A DNA stretch of 64,000 nucleotides from Fonsecaea monophora (Eukaryota; Ascomycota; Eurotiomycetes; Chaetothyriales; Herpotrichiellaceae), in assembly GCF_001642475.1 (NCBI RefSeq), contig NW_019174010.1, positions 62,001 to 126,000 on the forward strand. The letters are read 5' to 3'. The position numbers and the translations under genes were made by a program. The notes beneath the pieces are model-generated. The model had not been told where the DNA came from. It saw nothing but the letters and a program-made list of their open reading frames with translations, and searched no databases. Below, one piece after another: positions 42,944 to 55,831 of the stretch; position 1 is the stretch's first letter; each line of letters starts with the position of its first letter.

Positions 42944-45900
42944 ATGGCCACAACAGCATCACAACAGTCGCCGTCGCTGGTGCGAAGTCATTCGACCTCC
43001 CGTAACCCTCCTTCTTCCTATGCGTCCACCTCACCCTCGCAACCCAGCAGGACGCGTTCCACGAATACCAGACCTTCGAATCACAACCGCTCTACCTCCA
43101 GAACCCACGAAACCCCTCCTCAATCTAATCCTACTGCCCTTGCAAATGTCGCAAGGAGAGACTTCGAACAGTCGAATGTCGTTCGCACAACTTCCTCTCG
43201 TCGCAGCACCTCTAGAGATGGGAGAGGCGAATATCATACTGAGGCGTCTGCTCACGGGCGGTCTTCATCTCGACCTGGATCCAGACGCAACAGTCAGGAT
43301 CTAACTGCACCTACGACAGTAAATGCCAATGGAGCAACTCCACAAGTTCCTCCTAGCACCACCTCACGGACCGAAACACACGCCTCGCAAACCTATCCCA
43401 CGATCGGGCGGAGACGAACATCAATAACATGCCAGACAGGAACTTGGTCACTGGGAAAAACAATTGGTCAGGGTAGCATGGGGAAGGTCAAGCTGGCAAG
43501 GAACACGGAGACCGGAGAACAAGCAGCCATCAAAATTGTCCCACGCCAGGCGGCTGACGACCACGGAAATCCGAAAGATGAGCGTGCTGATCGTTCGAAA
43601 GAAATTCGAACAGCGAGGGAGGCTGCCATGGTGTCACTACTATCCCACCCCTACATCTGTGGAATGATCGATGTCCAGAGGACGAACTACCACTGGTACA
43701 TGCTTTTTGAGTATGTGAACGGCGGGCAGATGCTGGATTACATTATTGCTCATGGCAGGCTGAAAGAGAAACAAGCACGGAAGTTTGCTCGACAGATTGC
43801 CAGTGCGCTGGACTACTGCCATCGAAACAGCATTGTCCATCGGGATCTCAAGATCGAGAATATTCTTATCAGCAAGACCGGGGATATCAAGATCATCGAC
43901 TTTGGACTCAGCAACCTTTATTCACCTCGTTCACTTCTGAAGACATTCTGCGGAAGTTTGTATTTTGCAGCACCAGAATTGTTGCAAGCCCGGCAGTATA
44001 CTGGTCCTGAAGTTGATGTATGGAGTTTCGGGATTGTTCTTTATGTCCTCGTCTGTGGCAAAGTGCCATTTGATGATCAAAGCATGCCTCAGTTGCACGC
44101 AAAGATCAAACGAGGTATTGTTGACTATCCACAGTGGCTTACAGCTGGTACGTGTTTGTCCCAACACAAGAGTCCCCATCTACTAACGGCCTCTAGAATG
44201 CAAGAATATTATCTCGCGCATGCTCGTGGTGGATCCCCGAGATCGAGCCAGTCTTCAGGAAATCATGAACCATCCTTGGATGACAAAAGGCTTCAATGGC
44301 CCACCGGATAATTATCTCCCACACCGGGAACCACTTCAGCTGCCGCTTGATCCTGAGGTCATTGACAAAATGCAAGGGTTCGATTTTGGGTCTTCGGCAT
44401 ACATCACTGAGCAGTTAACCCGTATTATCGAATCAGAGGATTACCAGAATGCTGTAAGGAGAAGTGCGAAAGATGATTACAGCCACACCTCGAACAGTGG
44501 AGAGAAGAAGCGTGGAGTCTTCGACTTTTATAAACGACGAAATTCAATCAGCCGCGAGGGTCTTTCGGTGCCGTCGTCTGAAGCCATCAGAGGACATGAC
44601 CCCATCAATGCCTACAGCCCACTGGTCTCTATATATTACCTCGCACGTGAAAAACGTGACAGAGAGCGACAGCAACCAAATCCTGGCGCGCTGGCCATGC
44701 CTATGACGGAAAAGGAGGCGCCTCTCAAGCTTCCAGGGCTACCTACACCGGAAGCTGCTCATACAAACACCTTTGCACCAGAAATGCCTGGAGAAAGAGC
44801 CACCGGTGGTCGGGCAAGACCGCGGGCTCGAACAAATGGTGAGGATGACATCCCGCACGTTGCGAAGTCATTGGAGGCTGCCGAGCGAAAACCGGCTCCA
44901 AATGTGGTTCCATTGCATGCAATTCCTCAACCTGATCAACCTGCGAAGCGCGAGGGGACGGCCTTGGGTCTTCTGCGAAGGTTTAGTACCAGACGGTACC
45001 GGGACCGTGACATGGAACGACCCCAGCCTCCACCAGCTCTGAATATCCAGCCTCCGGCTGATTCAGTGACTCCTCCACGGAAGTCATTCTCCGTTCGACG
45101 TTCACGGAGGAGAGACCCAAGCCCAACAACTCATCATCAGGGGGGTAGCCAACCACAGCATGAGGGTCTATTGAGTGCCAGTGGCGGCTTATCTAGAGCC
45201 GGGAAGTTTTTGGGTAGATCAACCAGTGTCAACTCCGCCGAATATCGTCCTCGACGTGTTCTACATAGAGGGACGACGGGCAACGAGTCTCCAATGCTTG
45301 TGCCTGAGCCACCACCGACCAGCGGCTCTGATCAGTCGAGTGTGAACGCTGGTCGAGCTAGCAAGGGCGTGGAACTTACCGACAAGCCCGCTCCTAACGC
45401 CAGCCCTCTGACGACACCTCGCACCCCAACTACTACGCGGACCAAATCCTTAGGTCACGCACGGCAGGAGAGCATCCAAGCCCGGCGACGCCGCCATGAA
45501 GAGCGTCGAGCAGAAGCTAACGTCCCTGAGGAGACTGACGCTGAGATGCGAGATGAGGTCGATATCCTTGACACGCCCGCCATTCCCGATACCCCAGGGA
45601 CCGAAATCTCAAAGCCAGCCAGTCTCAAGGGGCTATTCTCGACTTCAACTACCAGCAGTAAGCCACCTGAGTTCATCAGGCATGACATTATTCGCGTCTT
45701 GAATCAGCTCGGGGTGCAATATACCGTGATTAAGGGTGGCTTTTCTTGCAGACACGCGCCAAGCATCAACCTCGAAGGGGTCAAGGAACCCGTAGCCGGG
45801 CTCGATGAAGACAGAAGTGGACGCGTTACGAGTGGACATCAACGCCGGATTTCATTCGGCGGGGCATTCCGGGGTAAAGAGAGAGAAGACATTAAGGACG

Positions 45901-46196
45901 ATCGGTTGACCCGACATCATGCGAGAAGAAGACAACCGGACCAGAGCTTCGTCACCAACTCCGAGGGGTCGGACGAGTACCTGCAACAAAATCGAGGACC
46001 CGAGGCTCACGATGGAGGCGCTACAAGAACTCGGGTTCAAGAGGACAGTGGTGAGCGATTGGTGCTCAAATTCGAGATTGCAATTGTCAAGATCCCCCTT
46101 CTTTCTCTCCATGGGATCCAATTCAAGAAGGTGCAAGGGGGAATGAACCAGTACCGGTCAATGACATCAGCCATTCTCAACTCATTGAGATTGTGA
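42944..46196 (+). CDS. KIN1: Ser/Thr protein kinase KIN1/PAR-1/MARK family with KA1 domain
   Basis: Polarity and exocytosis kinase at the cell cortex. Exons 42944-44147 and 44197-46196 (49-bp intron GTACGT...CTCTAG) give 1067 residues. The first 165 residues are Ser/Thr/Arg-rich. Kinase domain about 168-445: GQGSMGKV loop, catalytic Lys197 in AAIK, HRDLKIEN with Asp301, DFG at 319-321, activation-loop Thr334 (KTFCGS) for LKB1-type kinases, and APE at 343-345. The intron cuts a codon just before ECKNIISRML. A long disordered middle with proline-directed sites follows. The KA1 domain closes the protein (GERLVLKFEIAIVKIPLLSL, GIQFKKV, ILNSLRL). All catalytic residues are present. Confidence 0.95.
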
Positions 46197-47693
46197 TGCA
46201 ACGGGCAGCTGGATGGATTCAACTTATTATGTTTTAGCGAAACGCAATGAAGCATGCAGGGCGCAATGTTTACGGGCAACGCGACTTGACTGTGGGCTGT
46301 ACTGTGGAATAATTGTACTGAGTAGCGAGAGGTAGAGACTGCTGAGCAGTGACTCGTCGACTCTGATGAATGAAATGCCAAACGAACGCAGGTACCACGT
46401 AGTAGTCATTGAGGCAGGGAAATGCAGGGCTTTCCCTACGCCTGCTGCAATAACGATGGATCTTGACCATGTTAAAGAGTTGTGATAGCATATCAGTTTA
46501 ATGGTGTGCAGACGCCTCCTCGTTTTAGACCTCCTACACAGCAAGATTCAACCATCATTCGCCGGCGTGGGCGGGGAAGGGGGAGCGATCGACCGCCGTC
46601 GGAAACGAAGGGCTTCGGGAAAGACCCGTGGCACATAACTTTGGCACATGTTCAGCTCCGTACCAAAGGAAATCGACAATACCTAGTGAGATGTAATTTG
46701 AGTCAGAGGATTCGGCGGACACGGGAATCACTCATCGGCCTTCTCCATGTTGGGCCCGAGGGAGCAAGATGATGATGATGGTGAAGGATAAGAATAACAA
46801 ACTGACTGAGACATCACTGGACAATTGTACTCCCTCCGTTGAAGGTGCGAGGTATACTGAGTACTCCAGAATGATGTGAGAGTACCGCGTTCAGGAAGAC
46901 CAAGACCAGGCGTCGACGCCTAGAGGGTCATGGAAAAGGCAGCTCCCGCGCCCGGATGACGATTGACGGGCACTGAGAGTTCTAGGTGCCCAGCTGGCCA
47001 CTCATGGTGCGGCTCCCAGGACTCATGGCCTCCAGAATCCACCCATCGGGGAAACAGACTGTCAAACGCTCGAGTCTGTCTCCAGCTTTCCCAAAGTGAA
47101 CTCCTCAAACAAGCCCCAACAGAACCACCGCAACCGCAACCGCAAAGCACAACCTCACTTCTTTCTTCTCTTTCCAAACCTCTCCATCCCATCTGATCCC
47201 ATCCCCCTTCGTTGCGGTTTCTGTTACTCAGTTGCTGCGGCATTCTTCATTCTTGAACGCCCTTCTAGGCTAGACTGTAAGCGGGCCGCTTGTCAGTCCA
47301 TCACCCTCCTTTTTAAAATTATTCTTGTCCTTGGTCTGCGAGGTCCCCAAGGTCCCTGCGACCCTTTGTCTCGGTCCCGCAATTGTGACTGCGGCCCAGT
47401 GCCTGCGCCTTTCCCGCCAGCTGCTCTCCCCATTTCCACCACCCTTCGACTTTTTCCCTGAGGCTCGTGCCCTCTAACTACCGTCCCTGCCACTGTCAAC
47501 GGCCATCCCTCCACCGAGACATTCAAGGCCGTTCCGTTGCTGTCTCGCAGTCTAATTTTTCCCCTGGCCCCGGGATCTTACTGAAACACAAAATCCTCCG
47601 CAGTACAATCGCAGTCTGACTGGCCGGTTCCCGTCGATTCAGCTCGTACCCAGAGCACCTCCTGTGCGACGTGGCTACCAACACGGGCAGCTC
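46197..47693. promoter_or_regulatory. 1.5 kb between KIN1 and PBP1
   Basis: Both genes are on the plus strand, so this holds the KIN1 3' UTR and PBP1 promoter. The segment 47100-47600 is C/T-rich, as in long leaders. No other feature. Confidence 0.4.
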
Positions 47694-50600
47694 ATGGCCT
47701 CTGCAGCCAGCATCCCTTCCCCGAATTTGAATACTGCAGTCAATCCCCCACAAAATAATGGTTTGGCAAGGGGCACAATGAGATCAAGTAGCAACCAGAA
47801 GGGTGTGGATGCAGGGCGCAAGCAGAGTCCTGGTGGTCCTGGTAGTGACGGAATTTCAAGGTATGCACACGCAACCCGAGACGTTCATCCCGTCAACTTT
47901 GCAGGCTGGACCGTCTTCTGGGCTACATCCTCGTCTCGTCTGGGAGAAGGTGCAATGCAACCATGATTGTTTTATTACATGTCAAACCTCACAAAGGTCC
48001 CTGCTGATCAAACCACAGTGCTAGGCGTCCGGCTTCTCAGAAAGTCTGGGGTTCTTCCTCAAACTCGTTCCAGCAACGAGGCTCCATGCCTGTCCACCAG
48101 AATGGGAACACTGCCCAACCCAGGAACACAAACATGATGAGGCCCAGCGCGCAGAGGGATGCAGGCATTACAGACAAGCAAGCACACGAGAGATTGGTGT
48201 TCCTCTTTGGGGCTGCTATAGTATATGCCAACCACGATCCCCGTCCAATGAGATGGTAACTGACCTTTGGTGGTAGGGGTTGAACATCGTCCTTACGTCC
48301 AAATCAGGAGAAAAGTTTGAGGGTCTGTTGTCCGGCTCGTCACTCACACCAACCAGCACGAGGATAACTCTCAAAATGGTTAGAAAAATACAACCTGCTA
48401 CCTCAGGCCAGGCAAACGGTGTAGCAACTCGGGAAGCGGCCTTAGTTGGTTCGAGTCCAGAGTATGCAATGAACTTTGATCTGAAGGATACTGCCGATAT
48501 GACCATTGCCGACTTTTCTTTACCTGAGACCTCGAAACTCACCAATGGTATGGTCACTTCATCGGCTCCTTTCAAAATGCGCTCTAACATTACCCCCGCA
48601 GGCTCTACCTCGACCTTCCAGACTGACACCGATATCTCTGGCAATCAAGCTCGGGGTGAACGGGAATTACAAAGATGGGTGCCGGAAGGACCAGACACCA
48701 CTGACTACTCATTAGGGTCGGCAAACACCTCTACTTGGGATCAGTTTGCCACCAACTCTCAGTTGTTCGGTGCTAAGAGCACCTACGATGAAAACCTCTA
48801 TACAACCACCATTGACCGCAACGCGCCGTCCTACAAACGCCGAGAAGCTGAAGCTGAAAGGATCGCGCGGGAGATTGAAGGTTCAACATCGACAAATGCA
48901 CATATTCGCGAGGAACGTGGTCAGGCTCTCGAGAACGATGGCGAGGACGAGGAAGAGAAATACAGTGGAGTTCGTCGTGACGAGCAGTTATATCCACCAC
49001 TGTCCGTTGGCGGAGCGAATAAGTATACCCCTCCAGCGAGGCGTGCGCCTACTGCCCAAGCAACAGTTCCAGGAGCGCCTGTAGATCCCGCTATCATATC
49101 CGCGCAACTTTCTCGACCAGAACCCGGCACGGGGAACTCGCAAAAATCGAGGCACGAAAAAGATGGACCCGTTGCTGCCGAGAAGAGTACAACCACTGCG
49201 CCAGACAAGCCGGTATCTGAGCTAAATGGCACGGCGTCAACACAGAACACTCAATCCGACAAGGTCGTCAAACCCGCTACTCCAGCGACTCCTGGCAAGG
49301 TTGAGTCCGCGAATATCGAACAACAACCCAGCAACAAAGCTGTCTCTCAGGGCTCCACTGAAAACGTTGAAGTCAAAGTCCTCCACCAATTCCGCCAATT
49401 CGCTGATATCGAGAAGCAAAGGGTTATTGAGAGGAGAAAGGCTCAGGCTAACCAAGATCGCGCTGCTAAGTTGAACGAACTTCTACGCTTCTCGAAGACG
49501 TTCAAACTCAAGACTCCGATTCCGAATGATCTGATCGGCATCCTCGCCAAAGATCCGGCTAAGCAAGAGGCTATCGTCGAAAAAGCACAAAAGGAGTCTA
49601 GCGAATCGACATCTACTGCTAAGCCGAGCCCTTCGCAAGCCCCAGTGGCTAGCAACACCACCCGCAAAGCCGATGTTCCACAACCTCAACCACCTATACC
49701 GGAACGACAAGTGTACCATCGTGGTCGTGGAGGATTTCAACCAGCTGGCCGATCTGACCGGCCCACCGGCCAGCAACAGCCACCACCTTTCCCCGGTCGA
49801 AACAACAGCGCTCCATATCAATCAAGATTTGGTGCACATCAGCAGGACCGCAAAAGCATTCAGCCTCCTCCCATTCCTGCGCCGATTCCCATTATTGAAG
49901 GACGTGTACCGCCAACTGGACCCATGGCCGAACAAACTGGGATGACCAGCCCACAAAGATCTAACATGCATACTCCCAATTCGGCCATTTCTGGGAAATT
50001 CAATCTCAACGTGAAAGCTTCCGAGTTTCGTCCAACTGCGGCATCCTTCAATCCATCGGGTCCCTCGCAAACACCTTCGAGCCCCGGCTCAGCACAACGT
50101 GCGGGTTCTATCTCCCGAACAGCCTCGCCCTCAGTGTTCTTTGGTAACCGAAAGCCAAAACCGGCTGCTCAGAGGCCGTCCATTGCCAAAGACTTCAACC
50201 CAATCGTTCGTATGAAGGCAGAGTATGCTCCGAAGAAATTGTCAGAAGGTGCGAAGACCGAAGAGGTCCAAAAGGACTATAGTAACAATGGGGGTATACC
50301 AAACGCTTACCAAACGGGACCACGATGGTCTGTCAAGCCTGAGAACGACCAAAAGACTTACGAGGAAGTATTCGAACAGCCAGCGGCACTTCCTGTGATC
50401 TCGCCAGCTCAGAGCCGCTCATCTTCGAGCCATCATATTCCATACCTAGGGCAGGGTATGGCGATACCTAATGGCCCTGGCAACATCCCACATATTTCGA
50501 CGCCACAGCACGTACCACACAATGGTCCACACCAGTTTCCTCATCAATATGAGGATGCTAGTCACCGAATGCAATATGGTGCAGCGACGCCAGGCGTGTT

Positions 50601-51249
50601 CTCGTCGCCAAGCATGGCTTCTCGTCAAGCTTCAGCCTATGCTTCGCCCATGGCGCACCCTGCCCAACTCTCTTACCAGTCTCAACCGTACTTTGGAACG
50701 CCTACGGGCCAGATGCCCATGCAAATGCGACCCTATCCGGGCACTCCTGGCATGATGCATGCTCAGGTAGGGCAGATGAGTGCGCCAATGATGGTGCAAC
50801 AACCATCGAATGGGCCATACATGGCGGTGCCACAGCATTTCAACCACCAAATGCAGATGTATTCGCCAAACCCAAGTCAAGTGTATCCCCAGCAAAATGG
50901 GGGTTACTCGAGTCCGGGACGGATGGCGCCGATGATGATGCAGCAAGGATCGCAACAAGGCCATCCACCTGCACCCAGCATGATGTTCAGCGTCTCTAAC
51001 CAGGGAGCCGCGCCAATGGCCTTCCCGCAACAACAAATGGGGATGCATCGTGGCAGCTACGGAGGACATCAATACGGCTCTACACCTCATCAGGGGTATG
51101 CTATGCAGCACCGAACCATGAGTAGTGGATATGGCCAGATGGCGCAAAAGATGCATCACCAAATGCAGCCCCATGGACCTGCGATGAATGGGCCCCCTCA
51201 AGGACCGGCATATGGTCAAATGGAGGGAGGCCAGGACGACGGCAAGTGA
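47694..51249 (+). CDS. PBP1: Pab1-binding protein Pbp1, ataxin-2 homologue
   Basis: RNA-granule and poly(A)-binding-protein partner that affects polyadenylation, stress granules and TOR signalling. Exons 47694-47860, 48019-48220 and 48277-51249 give 1113 residues. Lsm domain about 107-165 (HERLVFLFGAAI-GLNIVLTSKSGEKFEG); LsmAD domain about 232-330 (FQTDTDISG ... ERELQRWVPE ... YDENLYTTTIDRN). A PAM2-like motif for the poly(A)-binding protein MLLE domain lies at about 695 (KFNLNVKASEFRP). The C-terminal 250 residues are Met/Gln/Pro-rich and low in complexity, likely prone to condensation. A 54-bp in-phase interval 48548-48601 has full intron signals and may also be spliced, giving 1095 residues. 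Confidence 0.92.
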
Positions 51250-54200
51250 AATCGTCCGTGATGAGTGCTTGAGCATGATATTCACCGGCTATTTCTAAGT
51301 CGTCTCTGTTGGGTCGCCACGAGGGCACTGGCAGACCCATTCACCCTATACCGACCCGGCGTTTGAAGCCCAAAAGTTGGACTTCTCGTTCGGTAAGGTG
51401 CGCCATCCTATAGGTATGTTGTTGGATCTGAGGCCTACCAATATCTGAGCTAACTTGGCCAGCGCCAATGAGGACGAGGACGAGATAGAGGTCCATCATG
51501 GAAGGGGAACAACCCAGTCCCAAGCATGAGAACGAAAACCACATTCCAATGGGTTTGCAGATCATTCTATCATTCTATCACACAAGTCCTGTGGCTTTGG
51601 AGGCTGCGAACCACCTCTGTCGTACGATGGGAGGGAAGCAGGATCACACATGGAGCCAGTCGCCGTTTTGAAGAAGGGCGTAACGGGGACAACAGCCACA
51701 AGAAATAAGACATTAATACAGAGAAAGCGGAAGAGGTCAGAATGGCTGGGAGGGAGACTGGCTTTGCAGAGGTTGTATCACTGGGGAGAAGCACATGGCA
51801 TCGGATATAGTGTGCAGCTGACAGGATGGGGGAGTTGTCGATATGGCTGGAGCAAGGGTCCGGTTGGGATGTAGCTGTCAGGATCATGACAGAAACCTTC
51901 AAGCAGAGAGAATGTGGAATACGAGAGGGAGAGAGGGAGGATGGGAAGGGAGAGTATGAACGGTGAAAAGGAGCAGGAGGGGGAGTGCTCCTTTGTTAAA
52001 TACAAGTTGCTGCCTCTCTTAGATCCGCTCACTAAATTGTAGACAGGTACAACAGGTACCTAAGCACCTAAGGTGGTCGGGTTGTCCAGATGGTCTACTG
52101 CATCGCTAGCACCCTACTGTAAGTGCCTAGATACCTCTTTACCTACCAGTGCAGGTAGTGGTCCAGGTACAGAGTCTTGAGAGTGCGGTCGCAGTGGAAA
52201 CAAGAATGATGATCGGACAACGGAGCTGGGCAGTCCACACGGTGTCCACACAAGTGTCCACAGGCTTCCTCTGATGCCCCGGCCCACGCCTGGATGCTCT
52301 TGGTACTCCGTACTGCAGCTGCATGCAGCCCATCATTTTAGCTTGTTAGCTTGTTCGCTTGGTCGCTTCGGCTGCCATGAGCAAAAACTAATTAAACCAA
52401 ACTCTCTTTTGCTTTTTGGGTTCTGATCTTGTCGCAGAGGGTGCCACGTAGCAAACATCCACCTCCACCGCTGGTTTCCCTCTCATTCCCTTGACCGCTG
52501 CTTCAGCCTCTATGCACTTTGGTCCTCAACGGAAAAGGAGAAAGACATGGGAACGATGACACTCGCGATATGGTCACAGGAGGGAGAGCACCTACTCGAT
52601 ATGGCTGCATCTACTACGAGGTACTCGTCATGAGTATCCTGGAATCTCCCATCTTCAAGAATCGCCCTAAAAACTTGTCTGTGAGCAGCTTGTCCTCCTC
52701 CAGCTAACCCCCAATCCTCCTCCTCCACACTTGTCTACAGGGGTCAATCCGTGGCTAACACACTATTGCCAGTCAGGTCAAGGCTAGCGACTCTAGCGAC
52801 CAGGGCAGCACGCGCTTGATGCGCTGGCACGATGCAGCTTCTCCCCGATCGCCGTCTCTGAGCCTCTCGTCCACTACACTCGTCTATTGCTGACCTCTCA
52901 TCTTTCGTGCCATTCAATCACTCTTTCCACTTTGCAAGCTCCCACAAAGCTCGACGGCAACGGCTTCATTCCTTTCATTTGCTCCTGTTGCTGCCCAGAA
53001 TATCATCGTCATGGTTTGGTGATCATTGGGGCCCTTCCCCGTCCAACGCTACTGCTCGTCCTGCAGCTGTTCACCGTCACTACGGTCTCCATCTTGTTCT
53101 TGACTAACTAGGTTCATATCCGACTCCATACCGGCATCCTGCATCTGCAACTCTCTGCGTCGGTACTGCACGCCTTCCTGCCCTCCCGTTGACAACTGTC
53201 CAGTCTCGGAATCTGCCCTTGTGTGCGTTTCCCTTGCTCCTGGCCCAGCGAGCTGCGGTCGTGAGCCAACACCAACCTCGCCAATCAGTCGTCCATCCGA
53301 TTTGTTCTCCAGCGTGAATCGCCCCCCAGGGAAGGAGAAGAAAGGCAGAAAAAAGACCTTGCTGATTTGAGCCGGATGAAACCTTTGGAGAGATCGCAGC
53401 AACACATTCGAGCGGTACTTGCTCACCCCAATTGAACGCCCACTCCCCCGATACAGACCAGAGGCTCTTGTTCTCCCCTGCGTCCCAAACACCATGCGTC
53501 AGACCAGAAAAAGCGGTACCCGACAGCCTCATTTCCAGACGAAAGCCCTGCGACCACAATTGCAACCTCCAACACTACCTGTCCCAGATTCATTGGTCCC
53601 AACAATAAGGGTGCTGGGCGAATAGGCGGTTTTGCGCCAGTGTGTTGTACGTAGGCGCTCCAATCCCAAGCTGCTGTGGCTCTGTAGCTTCCTCCGGGAA
53701 CGTTGCATGGACGTCATGGGCGACTTTTCTTCGGTGTCTGCGAGCTGACATCTGGCCTCAGAAACCCAATTTCGGCAGCACCACAGCTGCACAGCCTTTT
53801 GCAGAGCTGTCAATCCGCCATTACGAGTCCCTTTCCCTTTTCCACCTGTACATTTTTGTAACAACAGCGCATTTCCCGTCAAGATTTGAACCTAATCACC
53901 CTGGCTTTCGCCTCAGAAGTTTTCGCCTTTTTTCTTTCTGATACTTGTACCAACAGTCGATACCCACGGGAAAAGAAGCGCATCTTGATAGACAGAAAGC
54001 GACAGTCACTCGTTTGCACGCACGCCCGCTCGCCTGATCCCACTTCCATTCCCTCCTAAATAATCCAAGACGAAGTCAAAAGTCACTTTTACCCAAAAAA
54101 CGGCCGGCGGTCTCAACGTGCTTTTCTCCGACCTGTTGAAGCAAATTCTCCGAAAGGCCCAAACTCCGAAATAGGTGACCCAAGGCTGGGACAGCCTTGT

Positions 54201-54737
54201 TCAACCTTCCACACGAACCCCTTAATTTTATAAGGCGGGCATTTGTTGTAAGCGCCTTCGCATTCAGGCCGGGCGGCTAGAGGTAAATTGCATGTTTCGC
54301 TTGTATCACAAACCCAAGTTCTCTATTGAAGCATTTCTTCGTCCGTCTGTTCTTGCATCCATCCAACCAAGAAGCACCTCTCGAGTTTTTTGCCCTACCA
54401 ACAAGCCGATACGCTGGGAGGGTAGCCAGGAGTTTCTTCAGTCATTCCCGGTTCATTCAGGCCCTTACAACCACAAGCCTTCCAAAGTGTCTTTGCTCCA
54501 GTTGACGGTTCTTGGCGGATGTTTTAAACACCACTCGCCAGCGACTTCCACGACTTCTGGGTCAAAAAACAAAGAATGGATACAGATGGAATTAGGACCG
54601 ACGGCATATCGGAGTCGCCAATACCCACAAAAGCGCGCAAACGATGGAAAGAAGGTTACGGGGAACTGACATATCTATCTCGACAGTGGCAGCCGTCCAG
54701 CAAGGGTCAATTAGACCCTCCTTTGTATTCGATTTGG
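51250..54737. other. 3.5 kb intergenic region PBP1 / 14-3-3-like gene
   Basis: The largest gap in the window. Both genes are on the plus strand. The part from about 52.8 to 54.3 kb is pyrimidine-rich with short overlapping frames on both strands, none resembling a known protein. It may hold a long 5' leader or a non-coding transcript. Frames at 54292-54669 and 54576-54737 run into the next gene's first exon region but look untranslated. Confidence 0.4.
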
Positions 54738-55831
54738 ATGGCCTCCTCAGAGGTGGATCAAAAGTTTCTGGGCTACTTTGCAAAAGTTACTACCACGGAG
54801 AACAATTATCTTTCTAGGTAAGGCCCCGGTCTGTGTTCAAGGACGCTGTTAACACAGACATGATCAATAGTTTCCTGTTCCGCGTCCTCGGCCTTTCGGT
54901 AATTCTTGCTGAGAAACTTCTACGCGCACGCCGCGCAAAACGGCTCGACCCAGTTCGAGACCCAAAAGCCCGCCACTTAATTCACCACATATTATGGCTC
55001 GCCCGCGAAGGCCTTGTTATGGTGGAGCAATATGTGCTCCCGATGGTTGGCCATTACGTGGAACTCAAGGTGTTGAGTTACAAACTGAAGGCCAGCTTCT
55101 ACCATATTTTTGTGCTGTTTCATAATGAGCCTCCCGTGAACGATCGCATTAATCGGAGAAGGAGCATTGGGAGTAGGGATGCGAGTTATACCTTGTTTCC
55201 TGAACCTTTGAGTCCGCGGGAGTCAAGGGAGGATAGAGAAAGGCTCGGCAGACAAGCCACCACAATCAGATCTCCTGCGGGAAACGGACGAAGAAGATCG
55301 CCAGCTATCAGTCTTGGGGGCCCAGTGGGTGGTGGGGGAATGACAGCGAATACCCGGACTCCTCCTGGTCTTCCTCTCCCTGCAACATATCCTTACCATG
55401 CCAATGGCAACAACGGTGATGGTAATGGCAACGGCACAGCAACTTTTCTTCTTCTTTTGCAGGATTACACCCCTTACGCAACTCAAGCGTTCCGTGAAGC
55501 CGACGAACTCGCCGAGCGCCTTCTTCCCGGCTCTCACCCGGTCCGCCTGTCTGTCAAAGTCGAATACGTGGCATACGTCTACGATTGTCTCCACGAAGCG
55601 GAGGCATCGCGGAAGATGGCAAGGATGGCCATCAGACACGTGTATGAAGCGCAGGAGGGTATGGATGATGATTCGTTTCAGGATGCGGCCGAAATGGTGG
55701 GAATATTAGGGCGGATGATGAAGAGAGGACTGGGGGGAGGGGGAAGCAGTGGCAGTCAGATGCAGGGACAAAGTGTCGGCGGAGGAGCAGGCGGAAAGAG
55801 AGATGCTCAGCAACCGTCGACGTGGGTATAG
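54738..55831 (+). CDS. Atypical fungal 14-3-3-family protein
   Basis: Exons 54738-54817 and 54871-55831 (53-bp intron GTAAGG...AATAG) give 346 residues. Start at MASSEVDQKFLG. The fold is recognised by the C-terminal helices: HPVRLSVKVEYVAYVYDCLH corresponds to HPIRLGLALNFSVFYYEI of canonical 14-3-3, and the following Ala-rich helix and DDDSFQDAAEMVGILGRMM to the last two helices. The centre (LKVLSYKLKASFYHIFVLFH) corresponds to the helix that carries the phosphopeptide-binding Arg-Tyr pair, but here those positions appear to be His and Ile. A Gly/Asn-rich insert of about 100 residues separates the two halves, and the tail is Gly/Ser/Gln-rich. It is therefore not Bmh1/2-like and may not bind phosphoserine in the usual way. 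Confidence 0.75.

Noticed and set aside
53049..53882. Overlapping frames of 117-153 codons on the minus strand
   Set aside because: Three frames overlap each other with no family resemblance and no splice pattern; treated as non-coding.
53870..53940. GGTTCAAATC B-box-like motif on the minus strand
   Set aside because: Only wobble-rich T-stem pairing and no acceptor partner; not a tRNA.
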